Assembly: GCA_026400935.1 (NCBI GenBank)
Contig: JAPLNX010000167.1
Span: 1-51,642 of the forward strand
DNA length: 51,642 nt
DNA from: Planctomycetia bacterium
GTDB taxonomy: Bacteria > Planctomycetota > Planctomycetia > Planctomycetales > Planctomycetaceae
Reading direction: 5' to 3'
The stretch's first letter is position 1; each line of letters begins with the position of its first letter. The notes beneath the pieces were generated by a model. The model saw only the letters and a list, made by a program, of their open reading frames with translations. It made no database searches and was not told the origin of the DNA. Both the position numbers and the translations under genes were made by a program. Positions 37,601-45,181 of this stretch are shown here, in pieces.

Positions 37601-38077
37601 TCGATTGCGTGGATCAAACGTCGTTTTCGATTCTGCAGAAGGGCTGCCTGCCTGCTGTTGCCAGTAGGATTTCGAAAGTCGAACGAGTTCTGCTGACGGA
37701 TAGCTGAGGTTGCCCAAAATCAGCGAAGTCCGTCCGTTGATCCCTGAGCCGCGCACCGCACGGAAAGCTTCGCACGCAGCGTGTAAAGTCCATAGAAAGA
37801 CTGGATCGAGTTTATCGACGTCTGGAATTCGACCATCAAATGCATGTGGATCGAAAACCGAATCAAATCCATGAACGTAGCCACCTCGATCAGACACGAC
37901 AGTACCAACTCGACCGCTCGAATCGATTCGACTGCGCGGGTCCACTTCCCAACGATCGCGTGCAACGCTGCGAATGGCAGTGCGACGTTCGCGGATCAAC
38001 CGGTAGAGGGCGTCGGGATTCAAGGCATCGGGTAGAACACACGCTTGAGCGACGATGGCTATCGGAGGGATACTCAT
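31649..38077 (-). CDS. pfaC: PfaC-like megasynthase KS-CLF-AT-DH-DH
   Basis: A 2142-residue protein whose ATG at 38077 overlaps the pfaA stop (ATGA). Domains by motif: ketosynthase about 1-430 with Cys in LDAACASSLYAI (near 185), His in ECHATGTLLGDG (near 322) and LKSNMGHLLAAAG. Chain-length-factor-like KS about 450-770, in which the Cys position reads FTISADELSGVRALE (near 606), so no active Cys. Acyltransferase about 790-1130 with YLGISSGESNAL (Ser near 884). A Pro/Ser-rich linker about 1130-1390 contains the helix MAELHRQFLEQMNVAHQQFL (1250-1280). Two FabA-like dehydratase units follow, each a double hotdog. Catalytic-type motifs are GHFKNDPCMPGTFVFEGCLQ (near 1648) and AHFFQDPVQPGSLGLQAMLN (near 2035), each preceded by a degenerate hotdog (near 1440 and 1855). 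The AT between CLF and DH is additional to the marine PfaC layout KS-CLF-DH-DH. Confidence 0.92.
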   Translation of the reverse strand: MSIPPIAIVAQACVLPDALNPDALYRLIRERRTAIRSVARDRWEVDPRSRIDSSGRVGTVVSDRGGYVHGFDSVFDPHAFDGRIPDVDKLDPVFLWTLHAACEAFRAVRGSGINGRTSLILGNLSYPSAELVRLSKSYWQQQAGSPSAESKTTFDPRNRFHSSQIATVTANYLQLGGNAYCLDAACASSLYAIKLACDELHRGQADLVLAGGVAAVDDFFIHIGFTALKALSQSGRSLPFGQQADGLVPAEGAVVVGLKRLDDAIAHGDEILGVIRGIGLSNDGSAGGLLSPDSPGQIRAIRQAYKNAAIDPSEISFVECHATGTLLGDGIELASLREVFGTNKPLAIGSLKSNMGHLLAAAGGAGLLKVLAALKHGELLPNADSGPLRSELAAGSLELIQDVRPWKQQTGPRRAAVSAFGFGGCNAHMIVEEWLPTQLNIRAASTPTTSLTTSDQPLAIVGLATQVSTGKDTSDFLSGLLGTVVGDASPQPMQAIQLDARGLRFPPQDLRRALPQQLAVLKVAMDAVRNVQLPKERTGAFVGMQVDSQATRFGINDARTVDSSKDMESGVPSVDSAIVLGSMPNIPANRINIQLDFHGPGFTISADELSGVRALEIAAHALRNNELDCAVVCAVDLCCEPLHEHIAAKVLDASKRTPGDAAVALVLKRQCDAVRDGDTIIAMIEPSSTPTSAEDSTLSQIQSQLTSRFGHAHAASGLLQVAATASALHHNTFPHSGLWPWLKRSCARSATLTIDALGGGRSQVRLSVAAQSTATPIVSDRVPQAHPAIGSKTQSGDVAFVFGSAAAAYPGMGKELLWAFPEVWEQLIQQCPTMAASADWFDPQQISATRTVQQRLHGASLLSQFHVLMAQHILKLTPAAYLGISSGESNALMASGAWSDMGELLQRLETEELFTRHVGGQFESVRTAWGLSPNEPVEWTSFLVRAPLDAVRQALANEPRVHLAMICSPRDCMIAGDAAGCRRVIQRIGTTEAVESDYRLAVHVPELAQVAALWKQVHTLPTTSAVRGRVYGNGPGRDYAPTSEAAAEAILQQAVQTVDFPKIIECAWADDVRVFVELGPRDLCSRWIDEILGEREHLCVSFDHSGRNSLEQVTQAVTRLAAAGVPIDVEVLNARIRSLLCLPQTGASTSSSSTLEFPAHWPLVRLSSRSGDAAGAFSQKVESPVMPSLQAMPRAPQLPSVLDFSDDGFRTAPVAVVERERPQPRSVSHEPSPKLSSAPRTETRLDPRLGRVQQMAELHRQFLEQMNVAHQQFLRLHSQFGSTPIAAKATPSSSRLGFHSERSATVNPASQINVPAAIHAPIQPPPQKQIAPPHTASAQTSANSPKSSNNELSRVWPLQTPRGPKFDRQQLLTHSSGRISEIFGPLFAQQDDFVRQCRMPQPPWLLCERVAGIDAEPGLLGKGTIWTETDIKWDAWYVHNGAISSGTMIEAGQADLMLISWMGADFLNKDRRVYRLLGCRLKYHGEPPRPGDTLRYQIVIDGHARQGDVRLFFFHYDCWVNGEIRLTVRDGQAGFFTDEELRNTSGAILDQTAATAIPANHCVKLPVPDVAPSYSDSQLEAFYLGDLVRCFGSQFKHVGTHVRTPTITSPRQRLLDEVTELDFRGGRNGRGYLKARATVREERCGFQGHFKNDPCMPGTFVFEGCLQAMAFYLTAAGFTLDRDGWRFELVRDEEYNLSCRGQIIPESKELTYEVIVHELQDGTEPTLFAEVICIVDGIRSFHCKRLGLQLKPDWPMYSRPELLSLTSTPGEFATVGDVRGDYQALLACAWGKPSAVFGSMYRVFDGHRRGPRLPGPPYHFMSRIMDITGQPGEVQVGASIVCEYDVPQNDWYYDQAGGPGMPFSVLLEVNLQPCGWLASFTGVPVRAATDLRFRNLDGRGVVHHDVLPDSGPISTKVTLTRSSQFGSISIMHFTTVCHQNNQLVSEFETSFGFFTEQALADQVGVPTDDSARTERTRSSDVQWNLQDATFQNGPGPMLRMVDSVTGFWPKGGKAGKGRIRAEQKIDPSNWYFKAHFFQDPVQPGSLGLQAMLNVLQYFMMQSDQLVDVPNPEFESVRLGDELKWKYRGQVVPTTERVIVELDILEFGHDDRGLYAIAEGFLWADNIRIYQSERFGLRAVPKG

Positions 38078-41000
38078 GCTCGGTGGCCCCGCGCATCCAG
38101 ATGCAGAACCATCTCTAAATTTTCCAATTCGGCGACAACTTCATTCGATTCGGAAAGGATGCGAATGTCGAAGTGATTCGCGTGCCGTGACTGATGGCGG
38201 AGACGAACTTCGCAACTCATCGGCGTTTCTTGCGGTCGGATGTAACCGCGATAAGTTCCTACGCTCATCGGGATCGAAGTCTTCCCGCTGCTTTGAACGC
38301 CCCACAACAACGCCAACTGGATCGCCCCATCGAGCACCACCGGCTGCGTTTGCCACGGGCCGTGCGGCCAAGTGGTCCGGCCACTCAATTGCATCGTTGC
38401 TGCACCACCTTCGTCGCCAAGTGCATCGAGCGATTTGATGACATGAAAGTCCGGGCCATGAAAGAGTTGGTCGTAGACGTGCTCGACGGACCACGGCCAA
38501 GTCTTGCCATTCTTCATTCGGGACCAATTCAGTTGCGGTTCTGATTGCTCTAATGGACCAGAGAGTTCTGCGATGCAACGATAATGCTTCACGCCTCGAA
38601 CATCGGTCAGTTCCAGTTGAATGGTCGATGCATCGATTGGCTCTGACACGATCCGCAAGTTTTGACCGCGATCGAGGTCATGCAGCAAAATTCCCTTCAA
38701 CACTTTGACGTCGCGAATGGCGATCACCGCTCGGCCCGGATTCAGCGATTGTGCCGCTCGATGAAACCATTCCACAGCTAACACCACAGGGACTACGGGC
38801 ACGTCTTCGATGCAATGACTGTCGAGAAACGGATACCGAGTTCGATTGACCCTCAGGTCCAGTGCGTTCTTCGGTGCCGTTGAATTCCCCAATGAGTCAG
38901 CAGCCTCACCGGCGACGACGACCACTTCGGCATGTCGATCTTGAGGGTGCAGCAACTCGTTGGCAAAAACTTGACCACCTCCAACGAGCGGAATCAGCGA
39001 GACGCCACGCTGCGCGAACATCGCTTTCAAGCCGGGCGTGACCATTCCGCCGTCCCACGGTCCCCAATTGAAGGACTTCACCAAGCAGGCTTGGCCGCGT
39101 CGTTTTTGTTCACTGGCAGCGAGCTTGTTAAGGATTTCATTCGCTGCCGCGTAATCGCATTGCCCGACGTTTCCAAACCGTGCGGCGACGGATGAAAAGA
39201 GTGCGATCAAGCTCAACGGATGCTCGCGAGTTGCATCGAGCAGATGTCGCAACCCCGTGACCTTCGTTCGTAGCACGCTATCGAATTGCTCGTCCGTTTT
39301 GTCTTCGACTCGACGGTCAGCCAGGACTCCGGCAGCATGAATCAGGCCGCTAATCGGACCCCATTTCTTGCGCACGTTTTGCAGAGCAGTCTGCAATTTG
39401 GCGGCATCCAAAAGATCCACATCCAAGTAGCAGACTTCCGATCCCGCCTTCTCCAATGCGGCGATGTTGGCGCGTACTTCACGCTGAGTGAGGACTCGCT
39501 GCACGTCACGCTCAACATCGGACAAAGCCGGTCGGCCCTTGCTTCGATCATTTAAACGAGCTTGCTTCAGATCATTTGTTCGTTCGACTCCTGTTGCCCA
39601 TGTTGGCTCTGTTTCTAACGCGGTCCGCCCCAGCAAAATGAATTTGCAGCGGACGCCTGCGGCCAGTTCTCGCAACGCGTGTGCTGTAACTCCGCGAGCA
39701 CCGCCGGAAACGACAACCACTGCTCCGTCTCTCAAACTGGGCGCGAGTGTTTTCGTGCTGCCGTTTTGTGATGAACGATCTCCGCTCGTGGCACATCGCA
39801 ACGTCGATCGTCGACCATCGGCAGACAATCCGATTTCGACTTCGGGGCCGGCAAACAGCAACTCATCGATAAGCCGATCGGCGAGTTCAGTCGGAGTGAG
39901 CCCTTTCGTTTCCAGATCGATTGCTTTAACTGATGAGCCCGGCCATTCGTGCGACAGAGTCTTGATCAGGCCACTGAGCCCGGCCAGAAAAACCTCCGGT
40001 CCTTGGCACCCATCGACGCCAAGTCGACCGCCAGTGTTCTGCACGGTAACGAAGAGACGATTCGCGGGAGCACCGATTCGGGCCATAGTCCGTGCCGTCT
40101 GGAACGCTGACCGCACGATGTCGAGTGCTTGCTCCGGTTGTGCGATATCAGCCAAGCCATCGAGATGAATGACCTGCCGAGCATTGTCCGGCAATGTCGC
40201 CACGATGCGCGCGGTAATTCCTTGTTGAGCGAGTCGCTGCTGAAGTTCGGCCGCGACTTTCGTCACACGGCCTTGTGGGTTCTTAACGAATAACAACAAC
40301 TCTTCGGAGGAGTCCAACGCACTCACGGCAAAGCAACCGGGCGGAGCATCAACCAACAACACCGGAAAACGGTTCACGACTGCTGGCCGATCGACGTCAG
40401 CAGCCTGGGCTGGCTCCGCAGAACCTTTCAGGGGACCGCCCCCGCCGACGTGTGCTTCAATGACCCGCAATATGTCGGCCAGAGTTCGCAGCCCACCGAT
40501 TACTGATGAGTCCATGTCTTGAAGCTGTGGCACTCGATCGACCAGTTCGCTCAGGATTTCGACTCGCTTGATGGAGTCGATGCCCAAGCCCGATTCAATT
40601 TCCATATCCAATTCGAGCACATCGCTAGGATAGCCGGTCTTCTCGGCCACAACCGCCAGCAACAACTTTGAGAGATCAACCGCAGCAGGCGACGCCGAAG
40701 CACGAGTTGTTTGTTGATGCGATACGGTCGTAGCAGCGACCGAGACCGCTGGCTTTTGTGCGACCTGATTTGGTGACTCTAGCTGCGGTGCTGATTGCTG
40801 GATCATTTCGAGAATCTCGCGCAGCGTTCGCAGTCCACCGATTTGTGACGTCTCGACAGCGGCCAGCGACGGAATTCGCTCGACGAGCGTGCTCAGGATT
40901 TCGACGCGTTTGATCGAGTCGATGCCGAGGTCTGCTTCCAACTGCATGTCGAGTTCAAGCACTTCGGCGGGATAGCCGGTCTTTTCCGCGACGACCGCGA

Positions 41001-44000
41001 GCATCAACTTGACGAAGTCCGCACCGGTTGGAGGTGCGGGGATGCGAGATGTTGGCTGATGAACGGACTGGCTTTGGGGTGCTGATTGCTCCGATGGTGC
41101 TGATTGCTGGACCATTTCCAGAATCTCTCGCAACGTTCTCAGGCCACCGATTTGTGATGTTTCAACGGCAGCCAGAGCTGGAATTCGTTCGACCAACGCG
41201 CTCAGGATTTCAACCCGCTTGATGGAGTCGATGCCGAGGTCTGATTCCAACTGCATGTCGAGTTCAAGGACTTCGGCAGGATAGCCAGTCTTCTCAGCGA
41301 CGACTGCCAGCAATGTCTGGCGCGCATCTGCGGTCGATGAACTCGCACTTGGCAAGTGAGTGGCAACCGGCGCTGTTGTTGATGAATGAGAAGCGTTCGT
41401 CCCGCCGCTGGCACGAGGAACTGCTGTGGCTGGTGCCGAATGGTTGATGAGATCTAAGACCTCGCGAAGTGTCCGAAGGCCGCCGATCTGTGATGTTTCA
41501 ACTTCTGCGAACGCCGGAATCCGTTCGACCAAAGCGCTGAGGATTTCCACTCGCTTGATCGAGTCGATCCCCAAGTCGGACTCCATGTGCATGTCCAACT
41601 CCAACACTTCGGTGGGATAGCCGGTCTTCTCGGCCACGACTTCTAAAAGCAGACCACTGAAGTCAATCGTCTCAGCGGCTGGGGCGCTGGCTGGTTGTGA
41701 TGCGAAGGACTGCGGCACTTCAACCGGCGTTGAATGGATCGCTTGTTCGCGAACCGCTGGGCGAACGGTATAGGCTGGAGCCGAATGTGACGGCTGATTC
41801 TGACTCGGCGCCCCGACATTGTTTGTATACGCGGGGAACGACGAGACATTCATTGGTTGCGTGTCAGCAACCGCAAACGGTGCAGCGGAAAACTGCGGGG
41901 TAGAGACCGCTATGCCGGGCATGTCCGACGGGCTAAACGAATTCTGCATGGCCTGGAAGAATGCTTGATGGCTCGCGGTCATTGCCTGAAGGAACGTTTG
42001 ATGGGCGGATGCCGTTTGTCGTGAAATCTCATCGAAGGCGGGGCTGTATTCCGGCGTGTTATGACTCATGGCAGTTGGTGTTTCGAATGATGAAGGCGGA
42101 ATTGAAAGCGGCTGGGCGAGCGGCTGCGAAACATAAGTCGCAGCAACACTCGGTGATTCAGCGTTGAAAGAATTCAGCATTGGTTCCGCAGCACGGATCT
42201 CTGCGGCGCGAGGCTTTGGAGGCAATCCCGGTTGCGGAGGAACGGCGTTCGCGGGATATGGCTTTCCGTAGTTTGACCCGCAGATCATGATGTCGTGCGG
42301 TTTCGGAGCCTCAGGACCGTTGCTCGTCGGCACTTCATCCCAAAGTTTTGTGAAGTCGAGTGACACACCTTCCACAAAGAGTTGTGCGAGCGCGTGCCAG
42401 AACTGAGTCACGCCGTGAGCACCGCGTCGGTTCACTGCGACGGCAAGGTGCGGCCGTCCGGTCAGACACTGTCCGACCAATTTCGTGAGGACGTCTTGTG
42501 GACCGACTTCGACGAAGACCCGCACGCCGCGGTCATACATCCGTTCGACGATCTCTTGGAAACGGACCGGTTCGTGAAGCTGACGTGAAAGCAGCGTCGA
42601 TAGTGTCTGCGGATCGTCGTGCTGCATCGCATCGACATTGCAGAACACCGGTTGCTTGGCTTTGTGGAATGATTCTTTTTGCAGCAGATCACGAAACGAT
42701 TCAGAGGCAGCAGACATCTGCGGTGAATGGAATGCGTGTGCGACTTGTAATCGCTGGCACGTGATGTGTTGCTCGGTCAATGACTGTTCGAACTTTTGAA
42801 TTGCGTCCAGTTCGCCAGAGATGACGACCTGTCGCGGTGAGTTGTGATTGGCCACGACCAAGCCGGGGGGCAATGGTTTTGATAAGAGCGACCGCGATTC
42901 ATCGGTCAGCAGAACGGCCAACATGCCGCCCGGTGTGGTGACGGTGTCGTTCATGATCTCGCCGCGCCGTCGAGCGAGTTTCACAAACGTGGAGTCATCG
43001 ATCACGCCTGTCGCGCAGAACGCCGTCAATTCGCCGAAGCTATGGCCAGCAACACAATCGGGAGTGACTCCCGCGGCTCGCAATAATTGCAAGTAGGACA
43101 AACTGCAAACACCAATCGCAGGCTGAGCCCACTCGGTCGATTGGAGGCGTTGTTGTTGTGAGTTACGTGTTTCTTCAATGAATGTTGTGGGCGGGAAGGC
43201 GATGTCGTGCAGTGGCAATTGCTCGGCCGCTTTGTCCCAAGTTTCGCGAGCGGCCTCGAAATTCAGTGCCAGGTCCGCACCCATGCCGATGAACTGGCTC
43301 CCTTGGCCGGGGAACAAGAAGCTGATTTGGCCGTCGGTCTTGTCCGCTTGTTGACAGTAAATGCCTGAAGGATCTTTGATTGGCAACTTGGCATCAGCGA
43401 TGAGCGATTTGGCTCGACGCAGCTTCTCGGCAGCCTGTGTGCCATTTTCGGCAATGACCGCCAAACGCAATGACGACGAGCGATCGAACTTCTGTTGCGT
43501 TTCAAATGCCAAACGCTGAAACGTCTCCGGGTGAATGGCTGAACTCGCTGCATTAACGAGTTCATCGACTTGCTTCAGCAAGCTGTCGCTGGAGCCCGCT
43601 GCCAGCACAAACAGTTCGCTCGGTGCCGTGCGGAACTTGGCGGGACGAGCGGCGGGGCCGGTGTACTCTTCCAGTGCCACGTGAAAATTGCTGCCGCCAA
43701 ATCCGAATGAGCTAACGCCAGCTCGGCGTGGATGCTCCGAATTGCGAATCCAAGGACGCATCTCTGTATTGAGATAAAACGGACTCGATTCAATCTTCAT
43801 TTCAGATTGAGGTCGTTCCACTTTCGCAGTCGGCGGAAGCACTTTGTGATGCAGAGCCATCACGGCCTTAAACATTCCAGCAGAACCGGCGGCGGCTTTC
43901 GTGTGGCCGATTTGCGACTTCACCGAACCGAGCGCGCACCAGTTCGTGGGATTGGCTTCGTCGGCAACTTCCGAGAAGACCATACGCAGACCTTCAAATT

Positions 44001-45045
44001 CCGCGCGATCACCCACGCGAGTTGCGGTCCCGTGAGCTTCAATCAATTCAACTGTACGAGGTGAGAAGTCAGCCGCTTCGTAGGCGCGTCGAAGCGCGCG
44101 AGCCTGACCATCTGGCCGCGGCGCGTATACGCTTTTGGCTCGACCATCTGAAGAACTACCGAGCCCAGCGATCAACGCGTAGACATGATCGCCGTCGCGT
44201 TCGGCATCAGCCAATCGCTTGAGTGCGAACATTGCGATCCCTTCGCCCAGGATCGTTCCGTCAGCGGCGTCAGAGAACGGTCGGCAATCACCTGTCGGCG
44301 ACAACGCCGGAGTCTTACTAAAGCATAGAAACATCAGTGGGTCGTTGAGCGTATCGACGCCACCTGCAATGACCATGTCTGCTTGACCAAGCTGCAATTC
44401 GTTGATCGCCATCGACACGGCTGCAAGTGAACCAGCGCAGGCTGCATCGACAACACAGTTGGTCCCTCCCAAGTCAAAGCGATTTGCAATGCGTCCCGCG
44501 ACAACGTTGCCGAGCAAACCAGGGAACGTGCTTTCTTGCCAAGGCACGAATTCGTCAGCAATTTGCACGCAGGCCGCTTCGATTTGCTCTTCTGCAAAAC
44601 CTTGCTTGCGCAATCCGTTGGCCCATTGACCATGCGCCATGCGGCCAGACATGTGGGCCGTGAGTTCGGTCGTTCCGGCGACACCCAGGATGATGCCGAC
44701 GCGTTCGAGATTCATCTTCTCCGCGCCACCAGCGTCTTTGAGCACGCGATCAGCCAGCATCAACGAAAGAAGTTGAGAAGTATCCGTCGCTGGAATGATC
44801 GACGGAGGAATGCCGTAAGCGAGCGGATTGAACGGCACTTCGGGCAAGAAGGCTCCGCGCTGACAATACGTTCGATCCGGTGTCTTCGGATCGGCGGCGT
44901 AATAATCACTGGCCAGCCAGTGTGACGCCGGGACCTCACAGGTGAGGTCTTTGGCGGCGACGATGTTTCGCCAAAATGTGGGGACAGTTGGTGAACCTGG
45001 AAAGAGCGCACTTAGACCAACAATCGCGATCGGATTCTTATTCAC
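38074..45045 (-). CDS. pfaA: PfaA-like megasynthase KS-AT-ACP4-KR-DH
   Basis: A 2323-residue protein starting at GTG 45045 (AAGG about 9 nt upstream). Ketosynthase about 1-465 has the full triad: VDAACAGSLAAV (Cys near 200), EAHGTATRVGD and SVKSQIGHTKAAAG. Acyltransferase about 575-890: FLFPGQGSQFIGMG, AGHSFGELTAF (Ser near 667), LARRRGEIMND (arginine compatible with malonyl) and AHAFHSPQM. A linker with the helix QTFLQAMTASHQAFFQAMQ lies near 1010-1035. Four carrier domains have phosphopantetheine serines in LGIDSIKR near 1160, 1272, 1374 and 1490. The ketoreductase follows (SGGARGVTAHAL near 1775, active Tyr in GQCDYAAANEIL). A C-terminal PKS-type dehydratase has His in FLDSHCIEDVPVVPVVLAVEWF (near 2077; read in two pieces) and Asp in VLDGAIQLALLWG. 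It would condense, reduce and dehydrate ACP-bound chains together with PfaC and PfaD. The fourth ACP has Gly in place of Asp just before LGIDS. Confidence 0.95.
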   Translation of the reverse strand: MNKNPIAIVGLSALFPGSPTVPTFWRNIVAAKDLTCEVPASHWLASDYYAADPKTPDRTYCQRGAFLPEVPFNPLAYGIPPSIIPATDTSQLLSLMLADRVLKDAGGAEKMNLERVGIILGVAGTTELTAHMSGRMAHGQWANGLRKQGFAEEQIEAACVQIADEFVPWQESTFPGLLGNVVAGRIANRFDLGGTNCVVDAACAGSLAAVSMAINELQLGQADMVIAGGVDTLNDPLMFLCFSKTPALSPTGDCRPFSDAADGTILGEGIAMFALKRLADAERDGDHVYALIAGLGSSSDGRAKSVYAPRPDGQARALRRAYEAADFSPRTVELIEAHGTATRVGDRAEFEGLRMVFSEVADEANPTNWCALGSVKSQIGHTKAAAGSAGMFKAVMALHHKVLPPTAKVERPQSEMKIESSPFYLNTEMRPWIRNSEHPRRAGVSSFGFGGSNFHVALEEYTGPAARPAKFRTAPSELFVLAAGSSDSLLKQVDELVNAASSAIHPETFQRLAFETQQKFDRSSSLRLAVIAENGTQAAEKLRRAKSLIADAKLPIKDPSGIYCQQADKTDGQISFLFPGQGSQFIGMGADLALNFEAARETWDKAAEQLPLHDIAFPPTTFIEETRNSQQQRLQSTEWAQPAIGVCSLSYLQLLRAAGVTPDCVAGHSFGELTAFCATGVIDDSTFVKLARRRGEIMNDTVTTPGGMLAVLLTDESRSLLSKPLPPGLVVANHNSPRQVVISGELDAIQKFEQSLTEQHITCQRLQVAHAFHSPQMSAASESFRDLLQKESFHKAKQPVFCNVDAMQHDDPQTLSTLLSRQLHEPVRFQEIVERMYDRGVRVFVEVGPQDVLTKLVGQCLTGRPHLAVAVNRRGAHGVTQFWHALAQLFVEGVSLDFTKLWDEVPTSNGPEAPKPHDIMICGSNYGKPYPANAVPPQPGLPPKPRAAEIRAAEPMLNSFNAESPSVAATYVSQPLAQPLSIPPSSFETPTAMSHNTPEYSPAFDEISRQTASAHQTFLQAMTASHQAFFQAMQNSFSPSDMPGIAVSTPQFSAAPFAVADTQPMNVSSFPAYTNNVGAPSQNQPSHSAPAYTVRPAVREQAIHSTPVEVPQSFASQPASAPAAETIDFSGLLLEVVAEKTGYPTEVLELDMHMESDLGIDSIKRVEILSALVERIPAFAEVETSQIGGLRTLREVLDLINHSAPATAVPRASGGTNASHSSTTAPVATHLPSASSSTADARQTLLAVVAEKTGYPAEVLELDMQLESDLGIDSIKRVEILSALVERIPALAAVETSQIGGLRTLREILEMVQQSAPSEQSAPQSQSVHQPTSRIPAPPTGADFVKLMLAVVAEKTGYPAEVLELDMQLEADLGIDSIKRVEILSTLVERIPSLAAVETSQIGGLRTLREILEMIQQSAPQLESPNQVAQKPAVSVAATTVSHQQTTRASASPAAVDLSKLLLAVVAEKTGYPSDVLELDMEIESGLGIDSIKRVEILSELVDRVPQLQDMDSSVIGGLRTLADILRVIEAHVGGGGPLKGSAEPAQAADVDRPAVVNRFPVLLVDAPPGCFAVSALDSSEELLLFVKNPQGRVTKVAAELQQRLAQQGITARIVATLPDNARQVIHLDGLADIAQPEQALDIVRSAFQTARTMARIGAPANRLFVTVQNTGGRLGVDGCQGPEVFLAGLSGLIKTLSHEWPGSSVKAIDLETKGLTPTELADRLIDELLFAGPEVEIGLSADGRRSTLRCATSGDRSSQNGSTKTLAPSLRDGAVVVVSGGARGVTAHALRELAAGVRCKFILLGRTALETEPTWATGVERTNDLKQARLNDRSKGRPALSDVERDVQRVLTQREVRANIAALEKAGSEVCYLDVDLLDAAKLQTALQNVRKKWGPISGLIHAAGVLADRRVEDKTDEQFDSVLRTKVTGLRHLLDATREHPLSLIALFSSVAARFGNVGQCDYAAANEILNKLAASEQKRRGQACLVKSFNWGPWDGGMVTPGLKAMFAQRGVSLIPLVGGGQVFANELLHPQDRHAEVVVVAGEAADSLGNSTAPKNALDLRVNRTRYPFLDSHCIEDVPVVPVVLAVEWFHRAAQSLNPGRAVIAIRDVKVLKGILLHDLDRGQNLRIVSEPIDASTIQLELTDVRGVKHYRCIAELSGPLEQSEPQLNWSRMKNGKTWPWSVEHVYDQLFHGPDFHVIKSLDALGDEGGAATMQLSGRTTWPHGPWQTQPVVLDGAIQLALLWGVQSSGKTSIPMSVGTYRGYIRPQETPMSCEVRLRHQSRHANHFDIRILSESNEVVAELENLEMVLHLDARGHRA
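40450..41680 (-). repeat. Four tandem ACP coding units inside pfaA
   Basis: Four repeats of about 310-350 bp, each encoding AEKTGYPxxVLELDM, then LGIDSIKRVEILS and IGGLRTL, separated by Ala/Pro/Ser-rich linkers. Units 2 and 3 are the most alike, and unit 4 (nearest 40450) the most divergent. Tandem ACPs act in parallel in PUFA synthases and raise yield. The number varies between strains because the DNA repeats recombine (established for the family). Confidence 0.9.
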
Positions 45046-45084
45046 TGAAATCTGCCTTATTTGAATGTTGTCTGTCGCTCAATC

Positions 45085-45150
45085 AGCCGGAACGCGCTAG
45101 CGTCCGGTTCAGCGGAATCTTCAAAAACCAGAAGCTATCGCGTTCCGGCT
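45085..45150. repeat. Palindrome AGCCGGAACGCGCTAGC between pfaD and pfaA
   Basis: Arms AGCCGGAACGCGCTAGC (45085-45101) and GCTATCGCGTTCCGGCT (45134-45150). It lies in the 136-nt gap between the enoyl reductase stop and the pfaA GTG start. No T-run follows, so transcription probably continues through it. Confidence 0.7.
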
Positions 45151-45181
45151 ATTTGCGGTGTTATTAGTTTACGAAATCGGA

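Noticed and set aside
40450-41680. Regularly spaced repeats as a CRISPR array
   Set aside because: The repeats are long, coding and translate to ACP domains.
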